Translations under genes and position numbers: made by a program
Notes under the pieces: model-generated
Seen by the model: only the letters and a program-made list of their open reading frames with translations
The model's database searches: none
Told to the model about the DNA's origin: nothing
NCBI GenBank assembly: GCA_963719055.1
Contig: CAVRAU010000001.1
Coordinates: 1-64,000, forward strand
Source: CAXMQZ01 sp963719055
GTDB lineage: Bacteria > Acidobacteriota > Thermoanaerobaculia > Multivoradales > JAHEKO01
Length of the DNA: 64,000 nucleotides
Direction of reading: 5' to 3'
Shown here: positions 49,564-60,873 of the stretch, one piece after another
Layout: each line of letters begins with the position of its first letter
Position numbering within the stretch: position 1 is the stretch's first letter

Positions 49564-49601
49564 CGTTACCTCAAGGGGAGAAAAAAACGAACACTCCTTG
49601 C

Positions 49602-50587
<986 letters not shown>

Positions 50588-50591
<4 letters not shown>

Positions 50592-51977
50592 GATCTCTCC
50601 TCGTCGTCCTGTAGTCGTAGGGCCTCGCGGGCACTCTCATCCGGGTTCGGCCGCCGGGCCTCGAGCCGTCGGCCGACTTCTCTTTGTAGGCGATCCAACT
50701 CGCTGGCCGTCGGCACGTAGCCGCCAAAGCGGAGTCCTTCAGCCAATGTCTCGTTTTCCGCAGCTTCCGTCTCTGAGGGCTCGCGGAGCTCCTCGAGAAG
50801 GTCCATCATCAACAGACAAGAGCCCGCACCATCCCCCCGTACTCGGCGATCGCGCGCTTCCTGATAGCGCGCCAGCATCTCGTCGAATCGAGAATCATCG
50901 CCTGCCGGCTCCCGGTCTCGGCGGGACTTCCACCGCCAGCCAACGGTCAGAGCCGCCAGGGCGGTAGCTGCCGCACCTCCCGCCACCCATCGAAAAGTCC
51001 GGGGATCGAGACCGGCGACAGCCCGGGGCTGGACGTCGACCGTCGGTCCAAGGACCATGGTCGTCGCCACATCGTCAGCGAATCGGGGCTGGTATCTCAG
51101 CTCCACCGGATCGAGAGCGTAGCTGCCCTCCTCCGCCGCCAGGAGAGTGATGCGATACACCACGACCTGAGCTCCATCCCGACTGCTCGTGGAAGCGGTC
51201 ACTCCCTTCTGGATCATACCTTCGGGGAGATGCAATCTGGGAGGCTGAGGCAGGTACTCTTCCATGTGACCTGCCCACCGCAAGTGCACCTCCAGAATGA
51301 ACTCTTCCCCCGGCCTGGGTGAGGAATTGGACAGGTGCAGGTCGGCGGTCGGTGGCTCGGCCACGCCGGGTAGCTCTACGGCATCGGCATAGACCGGTGA
51401 GGCGTCGGAATCGGGCGGCACCCTCTCGATCAGAGAATCCATGAGCCCGGCGAGCTGCGACCAATCGCGTGATCCTCGAGAGACGGCGACGACTCGCCCC
51501 TCGGGATCGACCAGAAAGCTCATGGGAATGGCCGTCGCCTGATAGGCAGCTCCGATGCCGCCCTGCCGATCCCAAGCCTGGGGAAAAGTCAACCGATACT
51601 CGCGGACAAAAGCTTGCGCAGGGGCGCTGTCCTGATCCACGGTCACACCGAAAACCACGACGCCCTTGGCCGCATGGGATTGGTGCAGGGCCTCCAGGCT
51701 GGGCATCTCCGCCCGACATGGACCGCACCAGCTAGCCCAGAAGGTCAGGACCACCCAGTTGCCCGAGAAATCCGACAAGGACCGCTCTCCCCCGCCGAGC
51801 TGGGGAAGGGAGAAATCAACCGCGGGGCGCGGAGGATCAACCGGTGACAGGCCGTAGCTCTGCACCAGATCTCTCACCTCCGCGCCCCACACCAAGGAGG
51901 AACTTCCGAAACAGGCTTCCAAGACCCAGCGCCAGGTACAGCGCGAGCTGCGAGGTCTTGCGGAAACCCCGATTCAA
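50588..51977 (-). CDS. Thioredoxin-like (TlpA/ResA) plus BatD-like lipoprotein (probable frame break)
   Basis: About 462 residues if the start is repaired. A TlpA/ResA-type thioredoxin domain has the active site WCGPC near residue 85, with the cis-Pro in AIPMSFLVDPEG. It is joined to a BatD-like Ig domain (LHLSNSSPRPGEEFILEVHL), a membrane helix (VAGGAAATALAALTVGW) and a helical cytoplasmic tail. As read, the first codon is TTG at 51922. One base removed at 51917-51918 extends it into LYLALGLGACFGSS, a lipobox, with a TTG at 51977 directly after the upstream gene. Its end overlaps MoxR. Redox control of the Bat complex is a plausible role. Confidence 0.75.
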
Positions 51978-51979
51978 CT

Positions 51980-53028
51980 TCAATTCGTCTCCGTCTCGAT
52001 CAGGTCTTTTCGGGTCAGCTGCAGCTTCTTGGCCGTGAAATCGCTGATCTCATAGATCCAGCTACCATGAAAGCTGTTGAATGCGTCGATCTCGTCGGCG
52101 CGCGTGAGCATCTCCGCCTTTTCCCGGAGCTCTTCTTCCGCTTCATCCAGCGTGATCGCCACCTGCTGCAATTCGTTCTGGCCCCGGATCCTCAGATAGG
52201 TCTTCTCGTCACCCAGGGCCAGGGACAGAACGTAGCTGCTGCCGTCCGTCCAAGCCGATCTCCAGAGCCGGGTCGAAACGCAAGCCCACCACTTCGGCGG
52301 CGTCGGCCACGAAGACCTCGTCAAACCTCAGACCGCTCAATACCGACTCCAAGCGGCTGATTTCGCTCGACTTGACCGTCTCGCCAGCCGGCAGGTCGGC
52401 CAGCGCCAGATCCCCGCCATCGACGGCTCTCTCGAGGAGAAAGTCGGCTCCCGACACGAAGCTCACCTCGGAGCCCTCGTGGTCGACGATGAGCTTGTCC
52501 AGATAGGTGCTCACGTCTGTCGAGACATGACACCGCTCGCAGTGAGATAGATCGGTGCATCCTCTTCGTCGAAGCGCTGGACATAGTTTCCCGGACCATC
52601 CTCGAAGGTCTTGCCAAGGCGCATCCGGACCATCTCCTGGTCGCCGCTGCCAGCCAGCTCGACTTCGACGGTCTCGGCTGCCGACCGGCTCGATCTCGAG
52701 CTCCTGCCTGCAGACCCTCGCCCCGCCCGACCTCTCTCTCCAACCCGATCTCGAGCAGATCGCGCAGCAGTTTGTTGACCGAGGCATTGCTGGCCGGATA
52801 GTCCCGCTTCTCAGCCACCAGGAAACGATCCGCCTGACGTCGCAGCGTCACGCTCTCGTCGCCCTTGGACACCACGATCGTGGCCACGTCGTCCGGATTG
52901 AGATTGGCGAGAAACAACTGGCCGCGCTGAAACCGATCCGCCCGACCGACACTCTGGCGATAGGTCAGGGCGGACAACAGAAACAGCGCCGCCACGACCA
53001 CCAAAAGATTGCGATTGATCTTGCTCAT
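51980..53028 (-). CDS. DUF4340 protein of the Gld-type ABC cluster (four frame breaks)
   Basis: About 349 residues, assembled across frames: an N-terminal membrane helix (LLVVVAALFLLSALTY), then the DUF4340 pattern (VATIVVSKGDESVTLRR; ETVEVELAGSGDQEMVRM; VKSSEISRLESVLSGLRFDE; WIYEISDFTAKKLQLTRKDL). DUF4340 proteins accompany ABC-2 plus GldG systems; their role is unknown. Breaks near 52706, 52680 and 52247 need one base removed; one near 52520 needs one added. With four breaks the exact protein is less certain than its family. It ends 2 bases before the thioredoxin-BatD start. Confidence 0.7.
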
Positions 53029-53031
53029 CGG

Positions 53032-55067
53032 TCACCCCCGTGACCTGCCGGTGCATTCTTCGCCGGCGCAACCCGAAGAAGATCCCCACCGCCAAGACCA
53101 GCGTGGGCATCCAGCCCAGAACCGAGAATCGCACTCTCGACTCCTGTCGCTCCAGGGCTTCCCGGCGGTCCTTGCGGATCTCCCGCAGCTCGCGATTGGC
53201 TTCGGCGAGGCGATCGTTGATCCGATCCACCTCTTCCTGGACCTTCTTCTGGAAGAGCGCCGCTTCCTGGCCACTCATCTCCTGGCGCTTCTGACGCAGC
53301 TCCTCTTCCGCGGCAGCTACCTCTTCTCTCAGCTGTCGCTCACGTTCCAGGGTCTGCAACTCGGCCTCGGCCTCGATGTCATCGAACAGCGTGAACGGAC
53401 GCCGGACGGCATGTTTGGCCCGAATCCCCATGAGCTCCTGAGCTCCCAGCAGATAGTCCACCGCGTTGAGCAGCAGCTTGTGATTGTCGTTGGCGGCCAG
53501 GGTCAGCCCGAGGAAGTTGCGCTGAAAGGCGATCTGATCCGAGATCACGTCGACATCGGCCACGACCACGACGGTACTGTCGCTTCTCTCCTCCTCGGGT
53601 ACCGGATCCTGGTGGATCATCTCGGCTCCTTCGGGCGGCGGCATCTTCACACCCGGGGGTAGTCCTGGTGGCGTCTCCGGGGTCTCGGCCGGATAGTCGG
53701 TACCCTCGGGATAGGCCGAAGGTAGCCTACCCGTCAGCTGATAGCCCAATCACCACCGGTTCGGTACCCGGCACGAATCGGTCTCGCATCTTGGCCGGTT
53801 GGTTGAGATCCGTGTAGGCGAGAACGTCCTGGCCGCCGAAGCCGGGCTCCACGGTGAGAGTGCTACCGGTCGCCGTGGTGGTCACCAGGGGTGTGCTCTC
53901 CACTTCGGCCAGCTCGCTGCCCGCCAGGGGCTCGAGCGAGCCCGCCATCAGCAACCGCAACTCGCTCAAGCCCTCGAAGATGGGGTGATCGACCGCCAGG
54001 GTCTGGTCGCGAGTCGTGTCGTCGATCCCCAGATCGACGATCACCGACTCGGGTCGTCCTTGCGGATCTACAGCTCGACGAATCGCCAACTCCATATCCG
54101 CAGCGAACTCCTTTTCCGGCATCTCGAGGCCCCAGGCGGCCAGACATGATCCGGCAGGTTGGAGGACGGCTGGTACTGGAGGGCTGCCCACGGCTGCTGG
54201 GGATCCTGTGGTGGCCGATCATCCAGGGCATACGGATCGAGAAAGACCAGGGCATTGCCACCACGGACGATCCACTCATCCAAAGCCCAGGAGGCCTTGT
54301 CGCTGAGACCCTTGGGGTGAATGACCACCACCAGGTCGAACTCGTCGGGAGAGATGTGGTCGGTCTCGGCATCGATGGAGCGCACGTTGTAGCTCTCTTC
54401 CAGCACCTGCAGAGCCAGCCATTTCTCGGGTGGCCGGCGACCCTGAGCCGCCAACATCTGAGCCATGTAGGGATTGTCGGCACCCCCAAAGATCTCGAGC
54501 CCGGACAGGACCCCCACGGTCTGACTCGACGGCCAGAGAAGTGAATAGAGCCTCTTCGAGATCTCGTACTCGACCGTCTCCTGTCGATCGGGCCACAGGA
54601 AATCGATCACGTCTCGGCTTCCCGTCTGGGTTTGGAAGACCAGGCCGAAGAAGAAGAGATCTCCTTCCTGATTGATGGGCTTGCCGTCGAGACCGAAATC
54701 CAAGGCGTCCTGGGCTTCGTCGCTGTCGGTGACGGGGTCGACGAAGTCGGACGCGAATCCTGCCCTTGGCCGCCCGCTCGTACTCCTTGAGCAAGCTGCG
54801 CAGATAGCGATTGTAGGAGACGAAGTTCTTGATAAATCGCGGCAGCGTCTTGCCGGTCGTCTCCGAGAAGTACAGCGTGATGTCGATGGGTTTGACCCCT
54901 TCGCTGCTCATGCGTTCGATGATCCGCTCGGTGCCACCGGTCAGCGAGAAGAGCTTGTCCTCGGTCAGGTCGAGGCGCGCGCCTTCGAGTCGGTCGAAGA
55001 CGATGTGGTTGCCGAACAGGACCGCCAGAGCGATCAACAAAATGGTCAACAGTCTGCCTTTTGCCAT
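53032..55067 (-). CDS. GldG-family ABC transporter auxiliary protein (four frame breaks)
   Basis: About 678 residues after repair. An N-terminal membrane helix (LTILLIALAVLFGNHIVF), the GldG region (RLDLTEDKLFSLTGGTERII; IDITLYFSE), the long extracytoplasmic domain (FDLVVVIHPKGLSDKASWAL; LVFLDPY), a coiled coil (RQLREEVAAAEEELRQKRQE) and a C-terminal membrane helix (WMPTLVLAVGIFFGL). Breaks: near 54756 (extra), near 54147 (missing), 53745-53747 (extra C) and 53035-53039 (extra C). The last repair creates a stop 3 bases before the DUF4340 ATG. Works with the ABC-2 permease and ATPase upstream; substrate unknown. Confidence 0.8.
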
Positions 55068-55080
55068 CGTCCATCTCCTC

Positions 55081-55833
55081 CTACGCCGCCCGGGTGCGAT
55101 CGAGGACGAGCATGCCGCAGACCAGCCAGCCCAGGGTGAACAGAGCAAAGAACAGCAGCGAACGAAACTCCAGCAGACCGCGGCTCAGCGTTTCGAAATG
55201 ATCGACCAGGCTCAAGCTCGTGAAGAGCTGCTCGACATAGCCGCCCAGACAGAGCTTGCCGAGGACCTCGAGAGTCTGGGGCAGACCCAGCAGCAGGAAG
55301 AGCGCCGAGGCCGCGACCCCGAGGATGAAGGCCACGACCTGATTGCGACTCAGGGCGGAGAACAGCATGCCCACCGCCAGAAAGGCCGCGGCCGCCAGCG
55401 CGCTGCCGAGGTATCCACCCAAAATGGCACCCCAATCGGGGTTGCCCAACCGGGCCACCTGCAGAACCACGGGCCAGGTCAACAAGAGCGACAAACCCAG
55501 AAAGCTCCAACCGGCCAGGAACTTCCCCAGATAGGCGCCCTGCAGCGTCACCGGCAAGGTCAACAGCAGCTCGACAGTGCCGGTCTTGCGCTCCTCGGCC
55601 CAGAGTCGCATCGCCACCGCCGGCACCAGCACCACGAACAACCAGGGAAGGTAATTGAAGAACGGAGCCAGATCCGCCTGCCGCAGCTCGAGTAGGCGAC
55701 CAAAGTCCCTCGAGAGCGTGAGAAAGCCGCTCGCCACCAGAAAAATCACGATAAAGACATAGCCCAGCGGTGACGAGAAGTAGGCCTTGAATTCCCGCCG
55801 AAACACCGGTTTCATACCGGTAAACCGACTCAT
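55081..55833 (-). CDS. ABC-2 type permease, GldF-like
   Basis: 250 residues with six membrane segments typical of ABC-2 permeases (for example GYVFIVIFLVASGFLTL, FLAGWSFLGLSLLLTWPVVL, FILGVAASALFLLLGL). The MRLWAEERKTGTVELLLTLP motif is the usual ABC-2 signature. It overlaps the ATPase gene by ATGA and lies 13 bases before GldG. Forms the membrane channel with the ATPase; in Bacteroidota the GldF homologue supports gliding, but no other gliding gene is seen here. Confidence 0.9.
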   Translation of the reverse strand: MSRFTGMKPVFRREFKAYFSSPLGYVFIVIFLVASGFLTLSRDFGRLLELRQADLAPFFNYLPWLFVVLVPAVAMRLWAEERKTGTVELLLTLPVTLQGAYLGKFLAGWSFLGLSLLLTWPVVLQVARLGNPDWGAILGGYLGSALAAAAFLAVGMLFSALSRNQVVAFILGVAASALFLLLGLPQTLEVLGKLCLGGYVEQLFTSLSLVDHFETLSRGLLEFRSLLFFALFTLGWLVCGMLVLDRTRAA

Positions 55834-56786
55834 GCCGCAATCCCCCTGGTGATCTCGCGGAAGTACTCGTCGAAACGGCCTTCCTGCAGGTGAACACTGT
55901 GAATCTCCATTCCGGATACCAACTCCATCAACTCATCGAGGTGGTTGCCGCCGCTTCTGGGATAGACATCGAGCATGGTGTCGGCCCAGCGCTCCACCCG
56001 CTCACACCACTCTGCGGTCTCCACCTTGGCGATGACCTCAGGGATCAGATCGACCGCCAGAGAGAGGCGGATCACGTTATGGCTGGGTGCCTGAGCAATG
56101 AGCTCCTCAGGAGTCGAATCCACCAGGATTCTGCCCTGGGAGATGATCAACGCCCGATTACAGATGCGTTCGGCCTCGTCCAGGATGTGGGTCGACAGGA
56201 CGATGGCCTTGCCGACCGACAAACTCGTGATGAGCTCTTGCACGACCGCCTTCTGGTTGGGATCGAGACCATCCGTGGGCTCGTCGAGGATCAGAACTTC
56301 CGGGTCGTGGATCAGCGCCTGGGCCAGACCGACCCGGCGTTGAAAGCCCTTGGACAAGGTCTCGATGGACTGGTGGACTACCCTCTCGATCCCCGTGGTT
56401 TGGACGACTTTGCCGATCGCCCCCTCGACGTCGGATACCTCGCGAGCCTCGGCGATGAACTCGAGGAAACCAGATACCGTCATCTCGCCGTAGGCGGGCG
56501 CTGTCTCCGACAGATATCCGATCCGGCGGCGAGCCTCCAGCGAATGGCTGGCCAGGTCGTGACCCGCCACCTGGATCGCCCCCTGATCGGGTTCGAGAAA
56601 TCCGGTGATCATCCGCATGGCGGTGGTCTTGCCGGCACCATTGGGTCCCAGAAACCCCAGGATGTCTCCCCGGCGGACCTGAAAGCTGATGCCGTCGACG
56701 GCCTTGATCCGGCCGTAGTGTTTGACCAGCCCCTGGACGTCGATGAGGACATCGCTCGACCGATTCGTCTTGTTCTCTTCTGGCAA
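55830..56786 (-). CDS. ABC-2 transporter ATP-binding protein, GldA-like
   Basis: 318 residues. Walker A GPNGAGKTT near residue 45, the signature LSKGFQRRVGLAQAL (family variant of LSGGQ), Walker B LILDEPTDGLDP and the switch His in LSTHILDEAERI are all present. I placed the start at TTG 56786 because AGGAGGAGAG lies just before it; an upstream ATG (56828) is in frame but lacks such a site. First gene of the 13-gene minus-strand unit ending at 41002. Confidence 0.92.
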   Translation of the reverse strand: MPEENKTNRSSDVLIDVQGLVKHYGRIKAVDGISFQVRRGDILGFLGPNGAGKTTAMRMITGFLEPDQGAIQVAGHDLASHSLEARRRIGYLSETAPAYGEMTVSGFLEFIAEAREVSDVEGAIGKVVQTTGIERVVHQSIETLSKGFQRRVGLAQALIHDPEVLILDEPTDGLDPNQKAVVQELITSLSVGKAIVLSTHILDEAERICNRALIISQGRILVDSTPEELIAQAPSHNVIRLSLAVDLIPEVIAKVETAEWCERVERWADTMLDVYPRSGGNHLDELMELVSGMEIHSVHLQEGRFDEYFREITRGIAA

Positions 56787-56885
56787 GTCTCTCTCCTCCT
56801 GGAAACTGTCCGCTCCGACGCCGCGCACAATTGACCGTCAACACCGACCGATGGCGCCAAAATGACCGCCCCTCGACAGTGTCCA

Positions 56886-56900
56886 GCCCTTCGGAAGGGC
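56886..56900. terminator. Small hairpin between DUF885 and the ABC cluster
   Basis: GCCCTT-CGG-AAGGGC, a 6-bp stem, lies 55 bases after the DUF885 stop on the minus strand and about 100 bases before the ATPase start. No U-tract follows. Weak evidence for a unit boundary. Confidence 0.3.
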
Positions 56901-56954
56901 CCTCCGAGGGCCTCACCCCTCTCTTATAGCAAGGGGTGTACCAAGGGCCGGCTG

Positions 56955-58601
56955 TCAGTCCAGCATGGGCAGCCAGTCGCTGGAGCCGGTGATCTCCCAG
57001 CGGCCCAACGAGACAGGAATCATCCCCGTGCTGAAGAGCTCGCTCATGAAGCCCTTCAAGGTGAACGCGTCACCCAGCTGCTCGGAGCGCTCTGCCAATA
57101 GCTGATCGATCAGCGCCTTGCCGGTGATGTAGCTGGTGCCATAGCCCGGCTGGCGCAGATAGAGCTGCTGTTCGAAGACCACGAGGTTGCCATCCGGCTT
57201 GAACCAACCGCGAGGAGTCTGACCGGTGGCGAACAGGACTGCGTCGTCGACAGCCAGCTCGTTGCTCTGGACTCGCAAGCCCGCGATGGCCCGGGCCGCA
57301 CGCATGGCCACCATGATGTAGACCAACTCGCGGCTGCGCGGGCTGTCAGCGAACATTCCGGCGCTCATCATCATCTCTTCCATGCCGGTGGCCAAGCCCT
57401 CGGATCGACTGTCCCAGATGTTGTAGAGCGACGGCACCTGCCGAATCGGACTCGGATGCGGGTGATGCCGCATGTAGGCCTTCTCGATCCAGTGAATGAA
57501 GTGACAGTGCAGGACTCTGGGATCGCGCAGATTGACCTCGGCAAAGAAGTGGCTATCTTCAGGGGACGAGTACGGTTGGAGTCGCTCACGCAGTGCCGGC
57601 TCGGCAAACTCTTCGACCTCGAGAGCCTCGTCCTCCTCCAGAAACCGCATGAATTCGACCGTGGCAGCTTCATTCCGCCGCTCCCACTCCTCGGCATCCA
57701 CAGGTGGATCGAGGACTGGAAGGGCACGATTCTGGTGCTCCTCCAGCTTCATATGGGCCACCGACCGGGCCAGCTCTCTCTGCATCAATCGCAGCTCGTC
57801 CTCCCATGAAAAGGGCACGAGATGCACATTCTGCAAGTACCAGGTGTAGTTCTCGACTCCGATCCCCGAAGGTCCCCGCTTGGCCGGCAGCTGCTCCGTC
57901 AACCAGGAGACAAAGGCATCGACCGCCTGATGGGCACGCTCGGCCGCCGGAACCATCCCCGGATGGTGCAGCGCCAGAGTTCCTGTCAGGTCTGCCATCA
58001 TGTCGCTTTGCCCCTGCTGGGATCGAATCCCCAACGACCACAGATCTCTGGCATCCCCGACCAGGTTTCCTCTCGCTTGATCGAGAACGGCAGGGATCGC
58101 CTCGAGGCGCGCCTCGAAGGGCTCCACGTCCGCTGGCGGCAGCGGAAAGTTCAGACGCCACAGCTCGATGGCGCCGGCGATGACGGGGCCTTCTTTGACC
58201 GGCGTATCGCTCTCCGAGTCGATCAGCATCGAATAGTAGGCTGGATCACGCGCCCAGGGCTGGAGGACCCGGTGATCGAAGTCGAGTCCGTTCATCTCGG
58301 CCCAGACCAGCCACCAGTCGATCGCCTTGGCGATCGGCCATGCCGACGTGTCGATGACATCCAGACGCGCCTGATACTCCCTTAGCATCCTATGTTGCGC
58401 GGCCATGGCAGCAGGCGTGTAGTCGGGCACACCGTCTCGAATTTCGGGCTGCTGAAAGACCCGCCACTCCTCGAACAGCTCGACAAGATCCATGGTTCCG
58501 CTCTGCACCGGCGTGGCTTCCTCAGCCACGAGTCCCACGGAAATCAACAGCAGGAAAACGAGAGATACAACCCTGAGCGGCCGGTAGCTTCCGATACCCA
58601 T
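56955..58601 (-). CDS. Secreted DUF885 protein (peptidase-like family)
   Basis: 548 residues from the ATG at 58601, which has GGAGGG upstream and starts a signal peptide (LRVVSLVFLLLISVGLVAEE). The C-terminal part matches DUF885: EGLATGMEEMMMSAGMF, a helix-rich stretch, then QPGYGTSYITGKALIDQLLA. Many DUF885 members carry HExxPGHH; here the corresponding stretch seems to be HCHFIHWIEKAYMRHH, so the metal site may be altered and peptidase activity is doubtful. The frame is open upstream to 58808, but that part lacks family similarity. Confidence 0.78.
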   Translation of the reverse strand: MGIGSYRPLRVVSLVFLLLISVGLVAEEATPVQSGTMDLVELFEEWRVFQQPEIRDGVPDYTPAAMAAQHRMLREYQARLDVIDTSAWPIAKAIDWWLVWAEMNGLDFDHRVLQPWARDPAYYSMLIDSESDTPVKEGPVIAGAIELWRLNFPLPPADVEPFEARLEAIPAVLDQARGNLVGDARDLWSLGIRSQQGQSDMMADLTGTLALHHPGMVPAAERAHQAVDAFVSWLTEQLPAKRGPSGIGVENYTWYLQNVHLVPFSWEDELRLMQRELARSVAHMKLEEHQNRALPVLDPPVDAEEWERRNEAATVEFMRFLEEDEALEVEEFAEPALRERLQPYSSPEDSHFFAEVNLRDPRVLHCHFIHWIEKAYMRHHPHPSPIRQVPSLYNIWDSRSEGLATGMEEMMMSAGMFADSPRSRELVYIMVAMRAARAIAGLRVQSNELAVDDAVLFATGQTPRGWFKPDGNLVVFEQQLYLRQPGYGTSYITGKALIDQLLAERSEQLGDAFTLKGFMSELFSTGMIPVSLGRWEITGSSDWLPMLD

Positions 58602-58633
58602 GACGAACCCTCCGAGAGAGGCGAGAATGATCC

Positions 58634-60265
58634 CTATTGGTGCACGACGAGCCGCCGATCGACCGGCAGATTGCGAAACTGCCTTTTCGATCCATCCGAC
58701 CAGAAGAGTGTCAGTCGATCGACGCTTTGGGCCCCGGCCAGACCGAAGTGATGACGCGGATCGTTGACCGAGAGAAAGGAGCCCCCGACGACGCGATGCC
58801 GTACCCAACGCTGATCACCGACCTCGGCCTCTGCCCGGATGGCACCCGGGGCTTCGACCACGAACCAGGAGCCCAAGCCCTCGGAGTCGTTGCGCAGCAG
58901 AGTCGGAGCCACGTCCACATTGGAGATAGCCATGTCCAGATCGCCATCCAGGTCCATATCCCCCACCGCCAAGCCATGACTGACTTCGATGACGGCCAAC
59001 CCGGGTCCGGCGTCTTTTGTCACATCCACGAACACCCCATCTTCATTGATCAACATCAAGTTGGGTTGTCTGAAGCCGCCGCTGATCTCGGGGACGAGAT
59101 CGGCCTGTGGGTAGATGTGGCCATTGGCAACAAAGGAATCGAGATCGCCATCGTGGTCGAAGTCCGACAACGTCGTGCCCCAGGAAAGCAGCGCGAAGGT
59201 CGGCTTGTCGAGACGCACGTTGCGGGAGACATCCTCGAAGATGAACTTACCCAGATTTCTGTACAGAGTGGAGGCGTCCTTCTGGAAATTGGTCACCAGG
59301 ATGTCCACCAGGCCATCGCTTTCCAGATCTCCGGCGGCCAAGCCCATGCCCGCCTGGGCGGCACCCATCGCATCCAGGGCGGCGCCACTCCACAGACCTA
59401 CTTCCTGAAAGGTCCCATCGCCCTGATTGTCGTAGACATAGTTGGGATTGGAGTCATTGGCAGCATAGATATCCAGATCCAGATCCCCGTCCAGATCCAG
59501 CGCCATGATGCCGAAGGTATAGAACAGACCTACGTCTTCGAGACCCGCTTCCCGGGTGGCCTCACGAAACGTCCCGTCTCCCAGGTTTTCGAAATACTTG
59601 TTGGCCTCTCCTTCGAGCCCAAAGGGACCCAGCATCACCTTGAGGCCCTGCCAATCCAGGCTGGGCTTTGCGTGGAGCACCTCCTCCAGAGTGCAGGCGA
59701 TATAACCACCGAGGTAGAGATCCTCGTCACCATCGGCATCGGCATCGAAGAAGACCGCACCCGCCGACCAACCGTCGATACTGGGAGGATCGGGAACCTG
59801 CACGAAGGAGCCGTCACCCTGATTCCTGTAGAGCGTGTCAGGACCGAAATTGGTGACCAGTAGATCCAGCAGGCCATCACCATCGATGTCTCCGGTGGCC
59901 AACCCTGAGCCCCAGCCGTCGTGCCCAAGCCCAGCCCCCTCGGTCACATCGACAAAGCGGTCACCGTCATTCCGGTAGAGCACGTCGCGACCCCGCTCCG
60001 CGACCTCGGCGCCATCCAGCAGCCAGCCGTTGACCAGGAAGATATCCAGGTCGCCATCGTGGTCGTAGTCGACAAAACCGAGACCGGTCCCGTTCGACTC
60101 CATGATGTGGGGTTTGTCGTCGCGACCACACCACGTGGGAGCCGTGACGCCCATATCCGCGGCGACATCCACGAAGTGGACGGGCGACGGTGGATCGGTC
60201 GCAGAGACCCACCCAGCCGCCGCCCAGAAGCCGACAACGGCAGGCAGTAGATGCCGAAGCCGCAT
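58634..60265 (-). CDS. Secreted FG-GAP/VCBS repeat protein with ASPIC/UnbV C-terminus
   Basis: 543 residues. The signal peptide (LLPAVVGFWAAAGWVSA) is followed by seven or more FG-GAP repeats with Asp-rich calcium loops (DYDHDGDLDIFLVN, DIDGDGLLDLLVTN, DLDGDLDLDIYAAN, DMDLDGDLDMAISN), which form a beta-propeller. The last ~80 residues are the ASPIC/UnbV domain (SVNDPRHHFGLAGAQSVDRL). Such proteins are secreted and of unknown function, frequent in Acidobacteriota. It stops 32 bases before the DUF885 start, so the two may be co-transcribed. Confidence 0.88.
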   Translation of the reverse strand: MRLRHLLPAVVGFWAAAGWVSATDPPSPVHFVDVAADMGVTAPTWCGRDDKPHIMESNGTGLGFVDYDHDGDLDIFLVNGWLLDGAEVAERGRDVLYRNDGDRFVDVTEGAGLGHDGWGSGLATGDIDGDGLLDLLVTNFGPDTLYRNQGDGSFVQVPDPPSIDGWSAGAVFFDADADGDEDLYLGGYIACTLEEVLHAKPSLDWQGLKVMLGPFGLEGEANKYFENLGDGTFREATREAGLEDVGLFYTFGIMALDLDGDLDLDIYAANDSNPNYVYDNQGDGTFQEVGLWSGAALDAMGAAQAGMGLAAGDLESDGLVDILVTNFQKDASTLYRNLGKFIFEDVSRNVRLDKPTFALLSWGTTLSDFDHDGDLDSFVANGHIYPQADLVPEISGGFRQPNLMLINEDGVFVDVTKDAGPGLAVIEVSHGLAVGDMDLDGDLDMAISNVDVAPTLLRNDSEGLGSWFVVEAPGAIRAEAEVGDQRWVRHRVVGGSFLSVNDPRHHFGLAGAQSVDRLTLFWSDGSKRQFRNLPVDRRLVVHQ

Positions 60266-60275
60266 GAGAAAATTT

Positions 60276-60774
60276 CTACTTCTTCATCAGTTGGTCATAG
60301 ACCAACTCGTTGGCCATCTTGTCGAAATCGGCCCAGGCCGCTTGACGAGCGGCGTCATCCTGCGCTTCGCGCAGCGCCTTGGAGGCGGCGAGGCCCCGTC
60401 GTTTGGCTTTCTTCGTGACGACCACAAAGCCTTCATCGTAGGTGCCCGCTTCTTCCCCGGCAGCGTTGTGGTGGTGGCCTCCTTCGACGAGACGCTTGCG
60501 AATCCCGGCGACCGCGTTGTCGCCCTCGTTCGAGAACAGAGCCATCTGCGCGGCGGCCCTGTCCCAGTTCTCGGACTTGAAGGCCCGCTCCGCCGCCTGG
60601 AAGTGTTGATCCAGAATGGCCATGACAAAGGTCGACTCGGCCTGACGCAGACCGAGAATCGAATCGGCCAGAGCGCCATAGGCGGCGACCGTCGGCAGCT
60701 GGAGTTTTCTGCGCGACGCTGGGTGCAGCCATCAGTGACAAGGCAAGAATCGCTACGAATACAATCTGCTTCAT
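60276..60774 (-). CDS. Small secreted helical protein (one frame break)
   Basis: About 165 residues. The signal peptide (IVFVAILALSLMAAPSVAQ) starts at ATG 60774. The mature helical part (YGALADSILGLRQAESTFVM and WDRAAAQMALFSNEGDNAVA) lies one frame over, joined by removing one A from the AAAA run (plus strand TTTT 60705-60708). A short central His-rich stretch (GGHHHNAAGEE) is seen. I recognise no family. It stops 10 bases before the ASPIC/UnbV start on the same strand, so it is probably in the same unit. Confidence 0.7.
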
Positions 60775-60873
60775 GGGATGTCTCCTTTCGTCCGGTTCCA
60801 GACTACTCTATCGAAATCGACTGCGACAGTCCTCCACCTGTTCGGGTGGGGAGCGCTATTATCCTCTTTGCCG

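Noticed and set aside
55830..55833. Complete gliding motility locus suggested by GldA/GldF/GldG homologues
   Set aside because: These ABC-2 components are widespread outside gliders and no other gliding or type IX secretion gene is present.
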